A stretch of DNA of 64,000 bases, taken from Gymnodinialimonas sp. 57CJ19. GTDB lineage: Bacteria > Pseudomonadota > Alphaproteobacteria > Rhodobacterales > Rhodobacteraceae. Below are positions 51,214 to 62,048 of the stretch, piece by piece. Under the pieces are notes generated by a model. It was not told the origin of the DNA. It ran no database searches and saw only the letters and a list, made by a program, of their open reading frames with translations. Position 1 is the stretch's first letter. Each line of letters opens with the position of its first letter. The stretch spans positions 186,001 through 250,000 of the forward strand of contig NZ_CP151587.1 of assembly GCF_038396845.1 (NCBI RefSeq), read 5' to 3'. A program made the translations under genes and the position numbers.

Positions 51214-51960
51214 GTGCGCGCCGTCTCGCAGTATGGAGCTACACATTTGGCTGCTCAATCGTCGGTTTCAACCCATGTTCTTCCCGGAGACCCTCCGGTT
51301 GAGGTTTTGTTGCGTCGCAATGCCCGTGCAAAGCGGTTTTCCCTGCGGGTCAGCCGCTCGGATGGACGTGTGTCGCTGAGTCTGCCTACTTGGGCGCCGG
51401 AAGCCGAGGCTTTGGCTTTTCTTCGGGCGCGGGAGCCATGGGTAAGAGAACATCTGGATCGCTATCCCGGCGTCAAAGCCGCGAGAATTGGCGCGGATGT
51501 TCCCATTTGTGGCGTGCCGCGGCCTGTTGTCGCCGGATCAGGGCGGGCGGCGCAATTCAAAGACGGGGCGCTGCATGTGCCCCAAGGCCCCCGCGAAGGG
51601 CCGCGCATCAAGGCGCTTCTGACAGCGATGGCCCGCGAACGGCTTAGCGCCGCCGTGGCGACCCACGCGGGCGCGATTGGCAAGCGGTATGGCAAGATCA
51701 CCCTGCGCGACCCCCGGTCGCGGTGGGGCAGTTGTTCGTCCAAAGGCGATCTGATGTTTTCGTTGCGGTTGATTATGGCCCCACCCGAGGTGCTGGATTA
51801 CGTTGCGGCCCACGAAGTTGCGCATTTGGTCGAGATGAACCACTCGGCCCGCTTCTGGGCGCTGTGCAAGCAGCTTTGCCCCACCACCGACCAGCACCGC
51901 CGCTGGATGCGTGCCAATGGCGCGGATCTGCTGGCTTGGCGCTTTGACGCGCAGGAGTAG
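51214..51960 (+). CDS. SprT-like / YgjP-type zinc metalloprotease
   Basis: A 248-residue protein with the YgjP (M48/SprT-like) domain. The zinc site is HEVAH (200-204) with the third His at 210 in MNHSARFW, and RWGSCSSKGDLMFSLRL is the family's conserved block. The N-terminal part (VLLRRNARAKRFSLRVSRSDGRVSL) is typical too. The start is uncertain: GTG at 51214 or TTG at 51247. The role is unknown. Confidence 0.85.
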   Translation: MRAVSQYGATHLAAQSSVSTHVLPGDPPVEVLLRRNARAKRFSLRVSRSDGRVSLSLPTWAPEAEALAFLRAREPWVREHLDRYPGVKAARIGADVPICGVPRPVVAGSGRAAQFKDGALHVPQGPREGPRIKALLTAMARERLSAAVATHAGAIGKRYGKITLRDPRSRWGSCSSKGDLMFSLRLIMAPPEVLDYVAAHEVAHLVEMNHSARFWALCKQLCPTTDQHRRWMRANGADLLAWRFDAQE

Positions 51961-51964
51961 TGCC

Positions 51965-52618
51965 ATGTTGATGAACCCTCGCCCAACCGAGACCGGGGCC
52001 GCCGTGGCCCATGACCGGGTCTATCGCGCGTTACGATCCCGGATCATGTACGGAGAGGTCAGTCCCGGCCAAGCCATGACCCTGCGCGGTGTGGGGCGTG
52101 AATTCGGCGTCTCGATGACCCCGGCCCGCGAAGCGGTGCGTCGGTTGGTCAGCGAGGGGGCGTTGTTTCTGTCCACCTCGGGGCGGGTATCGACGCCCGA
52201 GCTGTCGAATGAACGGATTGAGGAGTTGGCATCGCTGCGCGCGCTGCTAGAGCCGGAACTAGCCTCGCGCGCGTTGCCCCGCGCCCACCCCGCGCTGATC
52301 GAGAGGATGGAGGCGATCAACGGTCAAATCGCCCATGTGATCGCGAAACGCGATGCGGTGGCCTACATCAAGCTGAACCTCGAGTTTCACCGGACGCTAT
52401 ACCTGCGTGCCCAAGCCCCGGCGATGCTGGCGCTGGCGGAAACGGTTTGGTTGCAGATGGGGCCAACGATGCGGGCCCTATATGGGCGATTGGGGCGCAC
52501 GGAGTCGCCGCCCCACCACCGCTTGATCCTTGCGGCCCTGAACGCAGGGGATGAGCCGGGCCTGCGCCTTGCCCTGCGGGCCGATGTGACCCAAGGGCTA
52601 AGGCTTCTGGCGGCTTAA
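51965..52618 (+). CDS. GntR family transcriptional regulator (FadR type)
   Basis: A 217-residue regulator. N-terminal winged helix: VYRALRSRIMYGEVSPGQ and REFGVSMTPAREAVRRLVSEGAL, the GntR recognition helix. C-terminal FCD-type helical domain (about 90-215) with HRTLY and HHRLILAAL containing the metal/ligand His residues. The ligand is unknown. Its stop overlaps the stop of the convergent Hint-domain gene by four bases (TTAA). Confidence 0.88.
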   Translation: MLMNPRPTETGAAVAHDRVYRALRSRIMYGEVSPGQAMTLRGVGREFGVSMTPAREAVRRLVSEGALFLSTSGRVSTPELSNERIEELASLRALLEPELASRALPRAHPALIERMEAINGQIAHVIAKRDAVAYIKLNLEFHRTLYLRAQAPAMLALAETVWLQMGPTMRALYGRLGRTESPPHHRLILAALNAGDEPGLRLALRADVTQGLRLLAA

Positions 52619-53595
52619 CGCAGGGCCAAGAACGCCTCGTGCCCGCGCAACACGGGACGGGCGACGGCCATGGGGCTTGCACTAAGCTTGGGAAACAACT
52701 CGCGAATTTCTTCGGCGGCGCTCAGGTCGAATCCGGTAAGGGTTTCATCATTGGCCAGAAGGCTTTCGCTTGGCGCGCCTTCAGCAATGACGATCTGATG
52801 GGTGTCAAACATGATGTGGTGATAAGTGACGCGCGGTTGCGGGGCCTGATGGGCAAGGCCCAATTGCGTCATCTGCCGTGCCGATACGAGGGCGCTATCG
52901 GCCCCCAAGGCCAGTTCACACCCCGCACCAGAAATCAACATGCGGTGCTGTGGCGACACAAGAAGATCGCGCTGCAAGCCGTTCCAACCGGCGGGGATAC
53001 ATACCGGAGCAAAGACGCCCATGCCGGGCACCTGACGCTTGCCGACCCACCGCAACGGCTGATCGCCTGCGTCCAACGTGCGCACCATATCGCCCACCGC
53101 CAAGTCCTCGACCGCGATCCAGCCCCGCGCAGTGCTCAGCCGGGTGCCGGCCACGAAGCACGCAACATAATCGCCGTAAGCATTGGCCTGCTGATGAGAG
53201 GTCCGTTCCGTGTTGAAGGTGTATGACGTGCCCGGCACCATCTCCACCGTCGAAACTATGCCATCCACGGCGCCCTGCTGATAGCCGTCGCCGCCGAAAT
53301 GGAAGCTCGTCACCTTATGGCCGGTGGTGGTGTTAATCAGGTCATAGGCGGTGTTGATCGTGGTGCCAGAGGCGTAGGCGCTGCCGTCGATATTAACCGC
53401 TTGGTTCAGGCTTTGGGTGCCGTCAACCTCATCAAACACTGCTTCGTCATCGTTGACCTCGATCAACGTGGGAACGGCACCGGGCTTGAGTTGCAGCGTG
53501 AATGTAGGGCTCCCGGCCGCCTGCGCACCGTCTTCGATTGGTGGGGCAGTGACAAAATCCGAGGGGCTGTAGACGTACAGATAATAGACGGGCAT
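52615..53595 (-). CDS. Hint-domain protein
   Basis: A 326-residue protein. Residues 1-140 are a beta-rich domain with no recognised family; from about 146 a Hint (hedgehog/intein) module begins with the nucleophile Cys146 in VACFVAGTRLSTARGWIAVEDL, followed by VGDMVRTLDAGDQPLRWVG and LLVSPQHRMLI. It ends with HHIMFDTHQIVIAEGAPSESLLAN. Such proteins are frequent in Rhodobacterales and probably self-process after export. It starts MPVYYLYVYS at 53595, with no cleavable signal peptide. Confidence 0.83.
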   Translation of the reverse strand: MPVYYLYVYSPSDFVTAPPIEDGAQAAGSPTFTLQLKPGAVPTLIEVNDDEAVFDEVDGTQSLNQAVNIDGSAYASGTTINTAYDLINTTTGHKVTSFHFGGDGYQQGAVDGIVSTVEMVPGTSYTFNTERTSHQQANAYGDYVACFVAGTRLSTARGWIAVEDLAVGDMVRTLDAGDQPLRWVGKRQVPGMGVFAPVCIPAGWNGLQRDLLVSPQHRMLISGAGCELALGADSALVSARQMTQLGLAHQAPQPRVTYHHIMFDTHQIVIAEGAPSESLLANDETLTGFDLSAAEEIRELFPKLSASPMAVARPVLRGHEAFLALR

Positions 53596-53658
53596 GGGAA
53601 TCCTTGGGGCAAAACTTGTCCCTCTAATTCCCTTCAAATCGTCCGAAAATGTGGCCGT

Positions 53659-53691
53659 GGAAGGGGGCGTTCATGGCAAACGCCCCCTTCC
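53659..53691 (-). terminator. Strong hairpin after lpdA
   Basis: GGAAGGGGGCGTT (53659-53671) pairs perfectly with AACGCCCCCTTCC (53679-53691) around CATGGCA. It lies 17 bases past the lpdA stop and ends the long sucD-to-lpdA transcription unit. There is no T-run on the minus side. Confidence 0.7.
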
Positions 53692-53707
53692 TTAGCTTCT
53701 TGCTGTG

Positions 53708-55096
53708 TCAGGCGTGGATTGCGCCATCGCCGCAGGCCAGCGCTGCTTCGCGCACAGCTTCCGAGTAGGTCGGGTGCGCATGGCAGGTCATGGCCAGATC
53801 CTGGGCCGAAGCGCCAAATTCCATCGCGACGCAGACCTCGTGGATCAGGTCACCGGCCATCGGGCCGATGATATGCGCACCCAAAATGCGATCCGTTTCG
53901 GCATCGACCAGAAGTTTCACAAAGCCTTCCCCAGCAAAATTAGCCTTCGCGCGGCCGTTGCCCATGAAGCTGAATTTACCAACCTTGTAAGCTTGGCCCG
54001 CTTCTTTCAGGGCTTCTTCTGTTGCGCCGACGGTGGAAACCTCGGGGTGGGTGTAGATCACGCCGGGGATCACGCCGTAGTTCACGTGCCCATGCTTGCC
54101 GGCAGCCACTTCGGCGGCGGCAATGCCTTCATCCTCGGCCTTGTGGGCCAGCATCGGGCCTTTGATCGCGTCGCCGATTGCCATGATGCCCGACACGTTG
54201 GTGCGGTACTGGCCATCGACCTCGACCTGCCCACGCTCCGACAGCTTCACGCCAAGCGCCTCCAGCCCCAAGCCATCGGTGTAGGCCTTACGCCCGGTGG
54301 CGACCAGAACGACATCGGCGTCCACGGTCACTTCGCTGTCATCCTTGCGCAGCTTGTAGGTGACCTTTGCCTTGGTCTTCGTTGCGGCCACAGATTGCAC
54401 CGCCGCCCCCAGAGTGAAGCCGATACCCTGCTTTTTCAGGGTGCGCTGGAAGACCTTGGACACCTCTGCATCCATGCCCGGTGTGATATGGTCGAGGAAT
54501 TCAATAACCTCTACCTGCGTGCCCAAACGGCTATAGACCGAACCCAGTTCAAGCCCGATCACGCCCGCGCCGATCACGACCATCTTCTTGGGAACTTTCG
54601 GAAGGCTCAACGCGCCTTCGCTGTCCACGACGACCTTCTGGTCAATCTCGATCCCCGGCAAGCTTGTCGGCTCGGACCCAGAGGCCACGATTATGTTCTT
54701 GGCGCTATGCACCTCATCACCGACCTTGACTTTGCCAGCTTCGGGGATGCTGCCCCAGCCCTTCAGCCAGTCAATCTTGTTCTTCTTCAGAAGGAACTCC
54801 ACACCCTTGGTGTTCTGCCCAATCACGTCGTCCTTGTAGGCCTGCATCTGCGGCCAATCCACGGAGGGGGATTTCCCCTTCAGGCCCATCTTGGCGAAGT
54901 TATGTTCCGCCTCGTGCAGCATATGGGACGCGTGGAGCAGCGCCTTGGAGGGAATGCAACCGATGTTCAGGCAGGTGCCGCCGAGGGTATCGCGCCCCTC
55001 TACCACGGCCGTTTTCAGGCCCAGTTGCGCACAGCGAATGGCGCAGACATAGCCGCCGGGGCCGGAGCCGATTACGATAACGTCATAGCTGGACAT
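53708..55096 (-). CDS. lpdA: Dihydrolipoyl dehydrogenase (E3)
   Basis: A 462-residue FAD-dependent oxidoreductase that reoxidises dihydrolipoamide in the 2-oxoglutarate dehydrogenase complex. The redox disulfide is Cys42/Cys47 in [16 protein letters not shown], the FAD motif GSGPGGYV is at the N-terminus, the NAD motif is [17 protein letters not shown], and the C-terminal [15 protein letters not shown] holds the catalytic His-Glu pair. A GGAGG Shine-Dalgarno precedes the start. Its place after sucAB indicates it is the E3 of that complex. Confidence 0.97.
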   Translation of the reverse strand: MSSYDVIVIGSGPGGYVCAIRCAQLGLKTAVVEGRDTLGGTCLNIGCIPSKALLHASHMLHEAEHNFAKMGLKGKSPSVDWPQMQAYKDDVIGQNTKGVEFLLKKNKIDWLKGWGSIPEAGKVKVGDEVHSAKNIIVASGSEPTSLPGIEIDQKVVVDSEGALSLPKVPKKMVVIGAGVIGLELGSVYSRLGTQVEVIEFLDHITPGMDAEVSKVFQRTLKKQGIGFTLGAAVQSVAATKTKAKVTYKLRKDDSEVTVDADVVLVATGRKAYTDGLGLEALGVKLSERGQVEVDGQYRTNVSGIMAIGDAIKGPMLAHKAEDEGIAAAEVAAGKHGHVNYGVIPGVIYTHPEVSTVGATEEALKEAGQAYKVGKFSFMGNGRAKANFAGEGFVKLLVDAETDRILGAHIIGPMAGDLIHEVCVAMEFGASAQDLAMTCHAHPTYSEAVREAALACGDGAIHA

Positions 55097-55198
55097 GGAA
55101 GGCCTCCAAAGGGTCGTTGGTCAGGGCATACAATAGGGGCGCTGAGGTCAGCAAACAACCGCAGCAAGAGGGGTTCTTTAGGGGTCGCAGCGGCGCAT

Positions 55199-55594
55199 TC
55201 AGATCAGCGCCGCAACGGTCATTGTGATGGTCGCAATCAAGCCCACGAACCAGATCAGGCTTCGCCAAGGACGCAAGCCGAAGGCATAGGCAGGCACATA
55301 GGCCACGCGGGCCGCCAGATAGATCCAGCCGCAGGCCGCCGTCACCGCGCTTGATTGATCTGCAAGGGTCACGACCACCACGGCAATCGTAAACAGGATC
55401 AGCCCTTCGAAATGGTTATCAAAGGCCCGCCCCAGACGACCCGTGCGGTCCGACATGGCACGCGATGGTTCGCGGTCACGCGCAGAGCTGGTGTAGCCGG
55501 TGCCGAGCTCCTTATTCGCCGGAATGGCGTAGAGCGCGAATTGCACAACCTGTAGCAAGCTGGCGAGGGCGAGAGCGGTGAGTTCGGGGGTCAT
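55199..55594 (-). CDS. MAPEG family membrane protein
   Basis: A 131-residue protein with about four membrane segments. The FDNHFEGLILFTIAVV segment with RAFDNH and the AARVAYVPAYAFG block are MAPEG (membrane-associated proteins in eicosanoid and glutathione metabolism) signatures. Bacterial members may have glutathione transferase or peroxidase activity. It lies between the secreted protein gene and lpdA in the sucD-lpdA unit, likely by chance or for co-expression. Confidence 0.85.
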   Translation of the reverse strand: MTPELTALALASLLQVVQFALYAIPANKELGTGYTSSARDREPSRAMSDRTGRLGRAFDNHFEGLILFTIAVVVVTLADQSSAVTAACGWIYLAARVAYVPAYAFGLRPWRSLIWFVGLIATITMTVAALI

Positions 55595-55632
55595 GTTCTG
55601 GCTCAGTTCTTGGGAAGAAGCAGGCGGTTTGA

Positions 55633-56115
55633 TTATTCCAAACTATCCAACACGCGCCCCATCATCCAATCAATGTTTGTCTCACCGTTCACCCGCATCG
55701 CGTAGGGGCCAACGTCACCGGCATCGCTTTCATCCCACACACGGGCCTGGCATCGAGCAACGCCTCTGATCTGAGCGCCAAAGCCGTTCGCGGCCTCATA
55801 GGTCAGAAAGATAGACGCGATATAGCTGGTGCCATAGGAGAAAATCCGGCGGTCCATTTCATCAAGTGCATCGAAAGTGTCGACGCCGCGCCACGTGGCA
55901 TAGGCCGCCTCATCCATCGGCTCAAGATCGAAGTGTTCACACTCCAGCCGTTCATAGGAGGACGGGGACCGCAGTCGCTCAACCATCTGCGCTTCGCACA
56001 CCTGACAAAAAAGCTCTTCCGTTGACTGGAAGAAGTCAGGGATGAAATCCGCATGGGTAGCCCCCGCAGGGACAAGCCCCGCGAGTGCCAGAACCAATGC
56101 AGTCGGACCACGCAC
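55633..56115 (-). CDS. Secreted hypothetical protein
   Basis: A 160-residue exported protein with a signal peptide (core LVLALAGLVPAGATHA) and a GTG start at 56115, 5 bases from the end of sucB. The mature part has Cys residues in CQVCEAQ and ECEHF and RCQARVW, which may form disulfides, and ends in DWMMGRVLDSLE. I do not recognise the family. It is probably translated by coupling to sucB. Confidence 0.65.
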   Translation of the reverse strand: MRGPTALVLALAGLVPAGATHADFIPDFFQSTEELFCQVCEAQMVERLRSPSSYERLECEHFDLEPMDEAAYATWRGVDTFDALDEMDRRIFSYGTSYIASIFLTYEAANGFGAQIRGVARCQARVWDESDAGDVGPYAMRVNGETNIDWMMGRVLDSLE

Positions 56116-56119
56116 CTTT

Positions 56120-57658
56120 TTACAGATCCATCAACAGGCGGCGTGGGTCTTCCAACGCTTCTTTCACGCGAACAAGGAACGTCACCGCGCCTTTGCCGTC
56201 CACGATCCGGTGGTCATAGGACAGCGCCAGATACATCATCGGACGGATCACGACCTCTCCGCCGATCGCCATGGGGCGGTCCTGGATCTTGTGCATCCCC
56301 AAGATGCCCGACTGTGGCGGGTTGAGGATGGGCGAAGACATCAGCGAGCCGTAGACACCGCCGTTGGAGATCGTGAAGGTGCCGCCCTGCATTTCCGCCA
56401 TGGACAGCTTGCCATCGCGGGCGCGGGCGCCCTTTTCACCGATGGCTTTCTCGATGTCGGCAAAGCTCATCTGATCGACGTCGCGGATCACCGGAACCAC
56501 AAGGCCCTGCGGCGTGCCCGCAGCGATGCCCATGTGGACGAAGTTCTTGTAGACGATATCCGTGCCGTCGATTTCGGCGTTAACCTCGGGCACCTCGCGC
56601 AGGGCGTGGACGCAGGCCTTGGTGAAGAAGGACATGAAGCCGAGTTTCACGCCGTGCTTCTTCAGGAACAGGTCTTTGTACTCGCTCCGCAGCGCCATGA
56701 CTTCTGTCATGTCGACCTCGTTATAGGTCGTCAGGATGGCGGCCGTGTTCTGGGCATCCTTCAGGCGACGCGCGATGGTTTGGCGCAGGCGGGTCATCTT
56801 AACCCGCTCTTCCCGCTCCTCGTCCCCTGCTGCCACGGGTGCGCGTGGTGCCGCCGCCGCTGGCGCCGGAGCCGACGCAGGAGCGTTGCCCGCGTTCAGC
56901 ACGTCTTCCTTCATGATCCGGCCATCACGGCCCGTGCCAGTGACCTGATCCGCCGACAAGCCCTTGTCCGCCATCAGCTTTTCTGCTGAAGGCGCGTTCT
57001 TGACCCCTTTCCCTGCATCCTTCGCAGCGGGGGCGTTGGGGGCTGCCACATCTGGCCCACCTGTGGCAGACGGTGCGACCGCGCCGGCGCTGCCGCCGAT
57101 CACCGCCAGCTTGGCCGAGGCCTCGACCGTCGCGCCTTCTTCCGCCAGGATCTCGCTCAACACACCCGCCGCGGGCGATGGCACTTCCACTGAGACTTTA
57201 TCGGTTTCCAACTCGCACAGCATTTCGTCCTGGGCGACGGTATCCCCGACCTTCTTGAACCACGTCGATACCGTGGCTTCGGTGACGCTTTCGCCGAGCG
57301 TCGGCACCATGACGTCCACCGCTTCGCCATCGGCGTCGGGCTCTGCCGCCGTGCGCGCACCGCTGGAAGAGCCATCCTCGGCCGCTTCCTTGGCCTTGGG
57401 GGCCGCTGTCGACCCGCTGTCGCCTTCGCTCAACGTCGCCAGCAGCGCGTCAACGCCGACGGTTTCGCCTTCGGCTGCAACAATCTCGCCAAGCGTCCCG
57501 GCTGAGGGCGAAGGCACCTCGACCGTGACCTTGTCGGTTTCCAGCTCACACAGCATTTCGTCCACTGCGACGGCATCGCCGGGCTTCTTGAACCATGTCG
57601 CCACGGTCGCCTCGGTCACGGATTCGCCCAGAGTGGGCACACGAACTTCTACAGACAT
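56120..57658 (-). CDS. sucB: Dihydrolipoyl succinyltransferase (E2 of 2-oxoglutarate dehydrogenase)
   Basis: A 512-residue E2 enzyme that passes the succinyl group from E1 to CoA. It carries two N-terminal lipoyl domains (lipoyl lysines Lys43 and Lys154, both in ETDK), two Ala/Pro-rich linkers, an E1/E3-binding domain (about 225-262, [19 protein letters not shown]), and the catalytic core with His483 and Asp487 in SYDHRIVDG. Two lipoyl domains instead of one is usual for Rhodobacter-type complexes. The start MSVEVRVP at 57658 is 5 bases from the sucA stop. Confidence 0.95.
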   Translation of the reverse strand: MSVEVRVPTLGESVTEATVATWFKKPGDAVAVDEMLCELETDKVTVEVPSPSAGTLGEIVAAEGETVGVDALLATLSEGDSGSTAAPKAKEAAEDGSSSGARTAAEPDADGEAVDVMVPTLGESVTEATVSTWFKKVGDTVAQDEMLCELETDKVSVEVPSPAAGVLSEILAEEGATVEASAKLAVIGGSAGAVAPSATGGPDVAAPNAPAAKDAGKGVKNAPSAEKLMADKGLSADQVTGTGRDGRIMKEDVLNAGNAPASAPAPAAAAPRAPVAAGDEEREERVKMTRLRQTIARRLKDAQNTAAILTTYNEVDMTEVMALRSEYKDLFLKKHGVKLGFMSFFTKACVHALREVPEVNAEIDGTDIVYKNFVHMGIAAGTPQGLVVPVIRDVDQMSFADIEKAIGEKGARARDGKLSMAEMQGGTFTISNGGVYGSLMSSPILNPPQSGILGMHKIQDRPMAIGGEVVIRPMMYLALSYDHRIVDGKGAVTFLVRVKEALEDPRRLLMDL

Positions 57659-57663
57659 CTCAA

Positions 57664-60618
57664 TTACCCTTCGATGGTCAGCGCACTGTCGACGAGTGCT
57701 GCTTGTTGGGATTTGTGGGCGGAGGCCAGACCCGTCGCGGGCGAGGCCGAGGCACTGCGCCCCGCATAGCGTGGCCGGGTGGTGTCGGCGCCGATCCGCG
57801 TCAACACCCATTCAAGATTAGGCTCGATGAAGGACCACGCACCTTGGTTCTTGGGCTCTTCCTGACACCAGACGATCTTGGCTTTCTTGAAGCGCTCCAG
57901 CTCTTTCGTGAGGGCCAGAGCGGGGAACGGATAGAATTGTTCCTGACGCAGCAGATACACGTCGTCGATCCCGCGATTGTCGCGTTCTTCCAGCAGGTCG
58001 TAGTAAACCTTGCCGGAACACATCACGACCTGCTTGATCTTGTCGTCAGGCTGCAACTCGGTATCGGAATTGCCTTTCTGGGCATCATCCCACAGCACCC
58101 GGTGGAAGCTGGAGCCGCTGGTGAAATCCTCGGCCTCGGAAATTGCCATCTTGTGGCGCAGCAAAGACTTTGGCGTCATCAGCACAAGCGGCTTGCGGAA
58201 ATCGCGGTGGATTTGACGGCGCAGGATGTGGAAGTAGTTCGCAGGCGTCGTGCAATTGGCAACGATCCAGTTGTCCTGCCCACACATCTGCAAGAACCTC
58301 TCCAACCGGGCGGAGGAGTGTTCGGGCCCCTGCCCTTCATAGCCATGGGGCAACAGCATCACGAGGCCGGACATCCGCAACCACTTGCTTTCGCCCGACG
58401 AGATGAACTGGTCGAACATGATCTGCGCGCCATTGGCGAAATCACCGAACTGGGCTTCCCAAAGGGTCAGCGCGTTGGGTTCCGCCAGCGTGTAGCCGTA
58501 TTCAAACCCAAGCACGGCATATTCCGACAGCATCGAGTCGATGACTTCATAATGCGCCTGCCCTTCGCGGATGTTGTTGAGGGGGTAATACCGTTCCTCG
58601 GTGTTCTGGTCGATCAGGCCCGAATGGCGTTGGCTGAACGTGCCGCGGGTGCTGTCCTGGCCCGACAGACGCACGGGGTAGCCCTCGGTCATCAACGAGC
58701 CAAAGGCCAGCGCCTCGCCGGTGGCCCAGTCAAAGCCTTTGCCGGTTTCAAACATCTTGGCCTTGGTCTCCAGCAGCCGGCCCACGGTCTTGTGCAGGCT
58801 CACGCCCTCGGGCGCAGTGGTAAGCGCACGGCCCACTTCCGCAAAGGTCTCGGGCGAAATCGCGGTCGTGCCACGGTCATATTCGCCCTTTTCCTTGTCC
58901 AGATGCGACCACCGCCCATCCAGCCAATCGGCCTTGTTGGGTTTGTACTCTTTCCCGGCCTCGAACTCATCATTCAGGTAGGACTGGAACGAGGCTTTCA
59001 TGTCCTCGATCTCACCCTCGGGGATCAGGCCATCCTTGATCAACCGCTCCGTATAAAGCTGAAGTGTGGTCTTCTGGGCCTTGATCTTCTTGTACATGAT
59101 CGGGTTGGTGAACATGGGCTCATCGCCCTCGTTGTGACCGAACCGGCGGTAGCAGAAGATATCGAGCACCACGTCTTTGTGGAACTTCTGGCGGAACTCC
59201 GTTGCCACACGGGCGGCATGAACAACCGCTTCGGGGTCGTCGCCGTTCACGTGGAAAATCGGTGCTTCCACCATCAGCGCGATGTCCGTGGGATAAGGGG
59301 ACGAACGCGAGAAATGCGGCGCGGTGGTGAAGCCGATCTGGTTGTTCACCACGATGTGCAGCGTGCCGCCGGTGCGGTGACCGCGCAGACCCGATAGGCC
59401 GAAGCCTTCGGCCACAACGCCTTGGCCCGCGAAGGCAGCATCACCGTGCAGAAGCACCCCCATGACCTTGGTGCGATCCTTGTCCTTCTTCTGGTCCTGC
59501 TTGGCGCGGACCTTACCCAGAACCACCGGGTTCACCGCCTCCAGGTGCGACGGGTTTGCGGTCAGCGACAGGTGAACAGAGTTGCCGTCAAACTCCCGGT
59601 CACTGGACGCGCCGAGGTGGTATTTCACATCGCCCGACCCATCGACATCTTCCGGCTTGAACGATCCGCCCTGGAATTCGTTGAAAATCGCCCGGTAGGG
59701 TTTGGCCATCACGTTGGCCAGTACCGACAGGCGGCCCCGGTGAGGCATGCCGACGATGATCTCTTCTATGCCCAACTGACCACCGCGTTTGATGATCTGT
59801 TCCATCGCCGGGATCAGACTTTCGCCGCCATCCAGCCCGAAACGCTTGGTGCCCATATACTTGACGTGCAGGAACTTTTCGAAGCCTTCCGCCTCGACCA
59901 TCTTGTTCAGGATCGCCTTGCGGCCTTCCTTGGAGAACTGGATTTCCTTGCCGTAGCCCTCAATCCGCTCCTTCAGCCATGCCGATTCCTCGGGGTTGGA
60001 AATATGCATGTATTGCAGGGCAAAGGTGCCACAATAGGTGCGGCGCACGATCTCGATGATCTGCCGCATCGAGGCCATTTGCAGCCCCAGCACGTTGTCG
60101 ATGAAAATCGGACGGTCCATATCCGCTTCGGTGAAACCGTAGGACGCCGGGTCAAGCTCGGGGTGAGGGGTCTGGTCGCGCATACCCAGAGGATCAAGGT
60201 CCGCCACCAGATGCCCGCGAATACGGTAGGCGCGGATAATCATCAGCGCCCGGATGCTGTCCAACACGGCGCGCTGGACCTGATCGTCGGTCAGCTCGAT
60301 GCCTTTGGATTCGGCCTTTGCCTTGATCTTTTTGCCCGCTTCCTTGCCCTCTTCGGCGGCGGGATATTCACCGGTCAGCGCCGCAGTCAGGTCGTCGCCG
60401 GGAACGGGGGGCCAGTCCCTGCGGGCCCACGACGGGCCAGCTGCGGGCGCTTGCGCATCCTCAATATCGCCCAGTTGCGCAAAGAAATCCGCCCATGCGG
60501 CATCTACCGCGGCGGGGTCTTTGGCGTATTGCGCGTAGAGTTGCTCCAAGTATTCGGCATTGTGCCCCTGCATGAAGCTGGAGGCATGGAGCTGATCGTT
60601 GGGAGATTGGTCGTTCAT
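57664..60618 (-). CDS. sucA: 2-oxoglutarate dehydrogenase E1
   Basis: A 984-residue thiamine-diphosphate-dependent decarboxylase of the TCA cycle. The N-terminal helper segment ([21 protein letters not shown]) binds E2. ThDP motifs appear in the middle: [18 protein letters not shown], then [20 protein letters not shown] with [10 protein letters not shown]. The C-terminal part has [23 protein letters not shown] and [22 protein letters not shown]. Length and order with sucB agree with SucA. Confidence 0.97.
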   Translation of the reverse strand: MNDQSPNDQLHASSFMQGHNAEYLEQLYAQYAKDPAAVDAAWADFFAQLGDIEDAQAPAAGPSWARRDWPPVPGDDLTAALTGEYPAAEEGKEAGKKIKAKAESKGIELTDDQVQRAVLDSIRALMIIRAYRIRGHLVADLDPLGMRDQTPHPELDPASYGFTEADMDRPIFIDNVLGLQMASMRQIIEIVRRTYCGTFALQYMHISNPEESAWLKERIEGYGKEIQFSKEGRKAILNKMVEAEGFEKFLHVKYMGTKRFGLDGGESLIPAMEQIIKRGGQLGIEEIIVGMPHRGRLSVLANVMAKPYRAIFNEFQGGSFKPEDVDGSGDVKYHLGASSDREFDGNSVHLSLTANPSHLEAVNPVVLGKVRAKQDQKKDKDRTKVMGVLLHGDAAFAGQGVVAEGFGLSGLRGHRTGGTLHIVVNNQIGFTTAPHFSRSSPYPTDIALMVEAPIFHVNGDDPEAVVHAARVATEFRQKFHKDVVLDIFCYRRFGHNEGDEPMFTNPIMYKKIKAQKTTLQLYTERLIKDGLIPEGEIEDMKASFQSYLNDEFEAGKEYKPNKADWLDGRWSHLDKEKGEYDRGTTAISPETFAEVGRALTTAPEGVSLHKTVGRLLETKAKMFETGKGFDWATGEALAFGSLMTEGYPVRLSGQDSTRGTFSQRHSGLIDQNTEERYYPLNNIREGQAHYEVIDSMLSEYAVLGFEYGYTLAEPNALTLWEAQFGDFANGAQIMFDQFISSGESKWLRMSGLVMLLPHGYEGQGPEHSSARLERFLQMCGQDNWIVANCTTPANYFHILRRQIHRDFRKPLVLMTPKSLLRHKMAISEAEDFTSGSSFHRVLWDDAQKGNSDTELQPDDKIKQVVMCSGKVYYDLLEERDNRGIDDVYLLRQEQFYPFPALALTKELERFKKAKIVWCQEEPKNQGAWSFIEPNLEWVLTRIGADTTRPRYAGRSASASPATGLASAHKSQQAALVDSALTIEG

Positions 60619-60697
60619 GGGTAGTCGCTCCGGTGTGACTGAGTCGCGCTTGGGTGGGCCGCGCAGGCCTTCTTAAGTAGCAAGGATGAAGAAGACG

Positions 60698-61282
60698 TCA
60701 TTGCAAGGGGTCCTCTCCATATTGGTTGGGGCCGTCGGTGCCTTTGCTGGCCATCCAGATGATAATCAGCAGGCTTGGCAGGGTCTGAATGCCGGACAGG
60801 ATCGAGGAGGTGCGGTTCATATCCTCGGCCTGAAGCAGGATCGCGTTGATCTCGCTGGCGGATGCCGTGGGATCGAACAGGACCGACATCATCTCGGCTG
60901 ATTGTGGCCCGACAACCTGGAAAACAATCAACGAGAAGATCGTCACAAAGATCACTGTCGCAATAAACCACCACCCCGGACGGTCGCAATCGTGCATCCG
61001 GCGCACCCCTACGGCCAGAATGGGCAGGTAGTTCAGCAAGTACCAAAACGTCGTGATCGGCATGACCCTGATGTAGAAATCGCTGATCGAGCCGAAGCTT
61101 TCGATAAAGAACGGGCCCATTTCGGCCATGGGCGGCCAAAAGAATACGATGTCGAGGATGAACGTCACGATCGAGCCGAGTGTGACGAACAGCACATACC
61201 ACCAATAGGCCGACCGTGGGGACCGGCCCTGAAAGTTGAGGCATTCGACGATGTTGGTGCGGATGGCTTCTTTAAAGGTCAT
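60698..61282 (-). CDS. DUF805 family membrane protein
   Basis: A 194-residue inner-membrane protein with about four segments. DUF805 signatures: FQGRSPRSAYWWYVLFVTL at the N-terminus and the conserved VRRMHDCDRPGWWFI. The start MTFKEAIRTNIVECLNFQG at 61282 gives the family N-terminus. Such proteins often lie near TCA-cycle genes in Rhodobacterales but their role is unknown. Confidence 0.85.
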   Translation of the reverse strand: MTFKEAIRTNIVECLNFQGRSPRSAYWWYVLFVTLGSIVTFILDIVFFWPPMAEMGPFFIESFGSISDFYIRVMPITTFWYLLNYLPILAVGVRRMHDCDRPGWWFIATVIFVTIFSLIVFQVVGPQSAEMMSVLFDPTASASEINAILLQAEDMNRTSSILSGIQTLPSLLIIIWMASKGTDGPNQYGEDPLQ

Positions 61283-61394
61283 TGCTGGCGGCTCGAATGA
61301 AAGCGTGTGTGGGGAGCATATGCGTCCTGAAACCGTGCGTTCAGGGGATAATCGCCGCGCCCTTCGACGCCTGCTGATGTGGTGTGCAAAGCGC

Positions 61395-62045
61395 TCATGG
61401 GGACAAGTCCTTCCGCGTTGGTACAAAGCATAGGGCGACACATGCCGCCCAGGATATCGTCCCTATTACCACTGCCAGAAGGCCGACCAAGACCATCAGC
61501 ATGATATCGAAAACAACAGTAGCAAAGAAAAAGGGCGACAGGACAATCACCAGCCCGACCGACTGTTCCACCGATGCTGTGCCGCTGTCGGTGGCAATGA
61601 ACCAAAGGAAACGTGTAAGCGGGAAGGCGATCCGTCCTTCCGCTGCCAAGATCAACGACAGCCCCGAAACGATGGCCACCAGAACCAACGCCATGGAGAA
61701 GCCGCGCGGCAAGCCCGTTGAATGAGCACGGCGCATCATCGCAAAGGCAAGCGGCACCAGCGCGACCGCACTCAGCCACAACCATAGGGTGCCCAGTTGC
61801 GACATCATCCGCCAGATCGGCGCGCGGATCGCGTCGATCGAAGAGGTGATACCATTGCGGCTAGGTTCTAAAAGCCACCCTTCCGAGCCGTGTGGGGGGG
61901 ACAACACTGCCCCCACCCCTGCGACGAGGGCGAGCACGAACAGGCTGGCAGCCGCAACGCCGCCCATCGCACGGCGCCCGATGGGCCCCCGCGTTCGGAA
62001 CGGGCGCCGCAACTCTGCCAGTATGTCCATGCCGCCCTGCGTCAT
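61395..62045 (-). CDS. Membrane protein, divergent DUF805-like
   Basis: A 216-residue protein with about five membrane segments. RTRGPIGRRAMGGV near the N-terminus and MMRRAHSTGLPRGFS later line up with the GRIGRxxYW and RRLHDxGxxGWW motifs of DUF805, so it may be a diverged paralogue of the next gene. It lies directly after sucD (3-base gap). The function is unknown. Confidence 0.65.
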   Translation of the reverse strand: MTQGGMDILAELRRPFRTRGPIGRRAMGGVAAASLFVLALVAGVGAVLSPPHGSEGWLLEPSRNGITSSIDAIRAPIWRMMSQLGTLWLWLSAVALVPLAFAMMRRAHSTGLPRGFSMALVLVAIVSGLSLILAAEGRIAFPLTRFLWFIATDSGTASVEQSVGLVIVLSPFFFATVVFDIMLMVLVGLLAVVIGTISWAACVALCFVPTRKDLSP

Positions 62046-62048
62046 TGC

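Noticed and set aside
53705..55354. Long plus-strand open frame of 549 codons
   Set aside because: Antisense shadow of lpdA, which has all catalytic motifs.
57595..60624. Long plus-strand open frames (600 and 400 codons)
   Set aside because: Antisense shadows of sucB and sucA.
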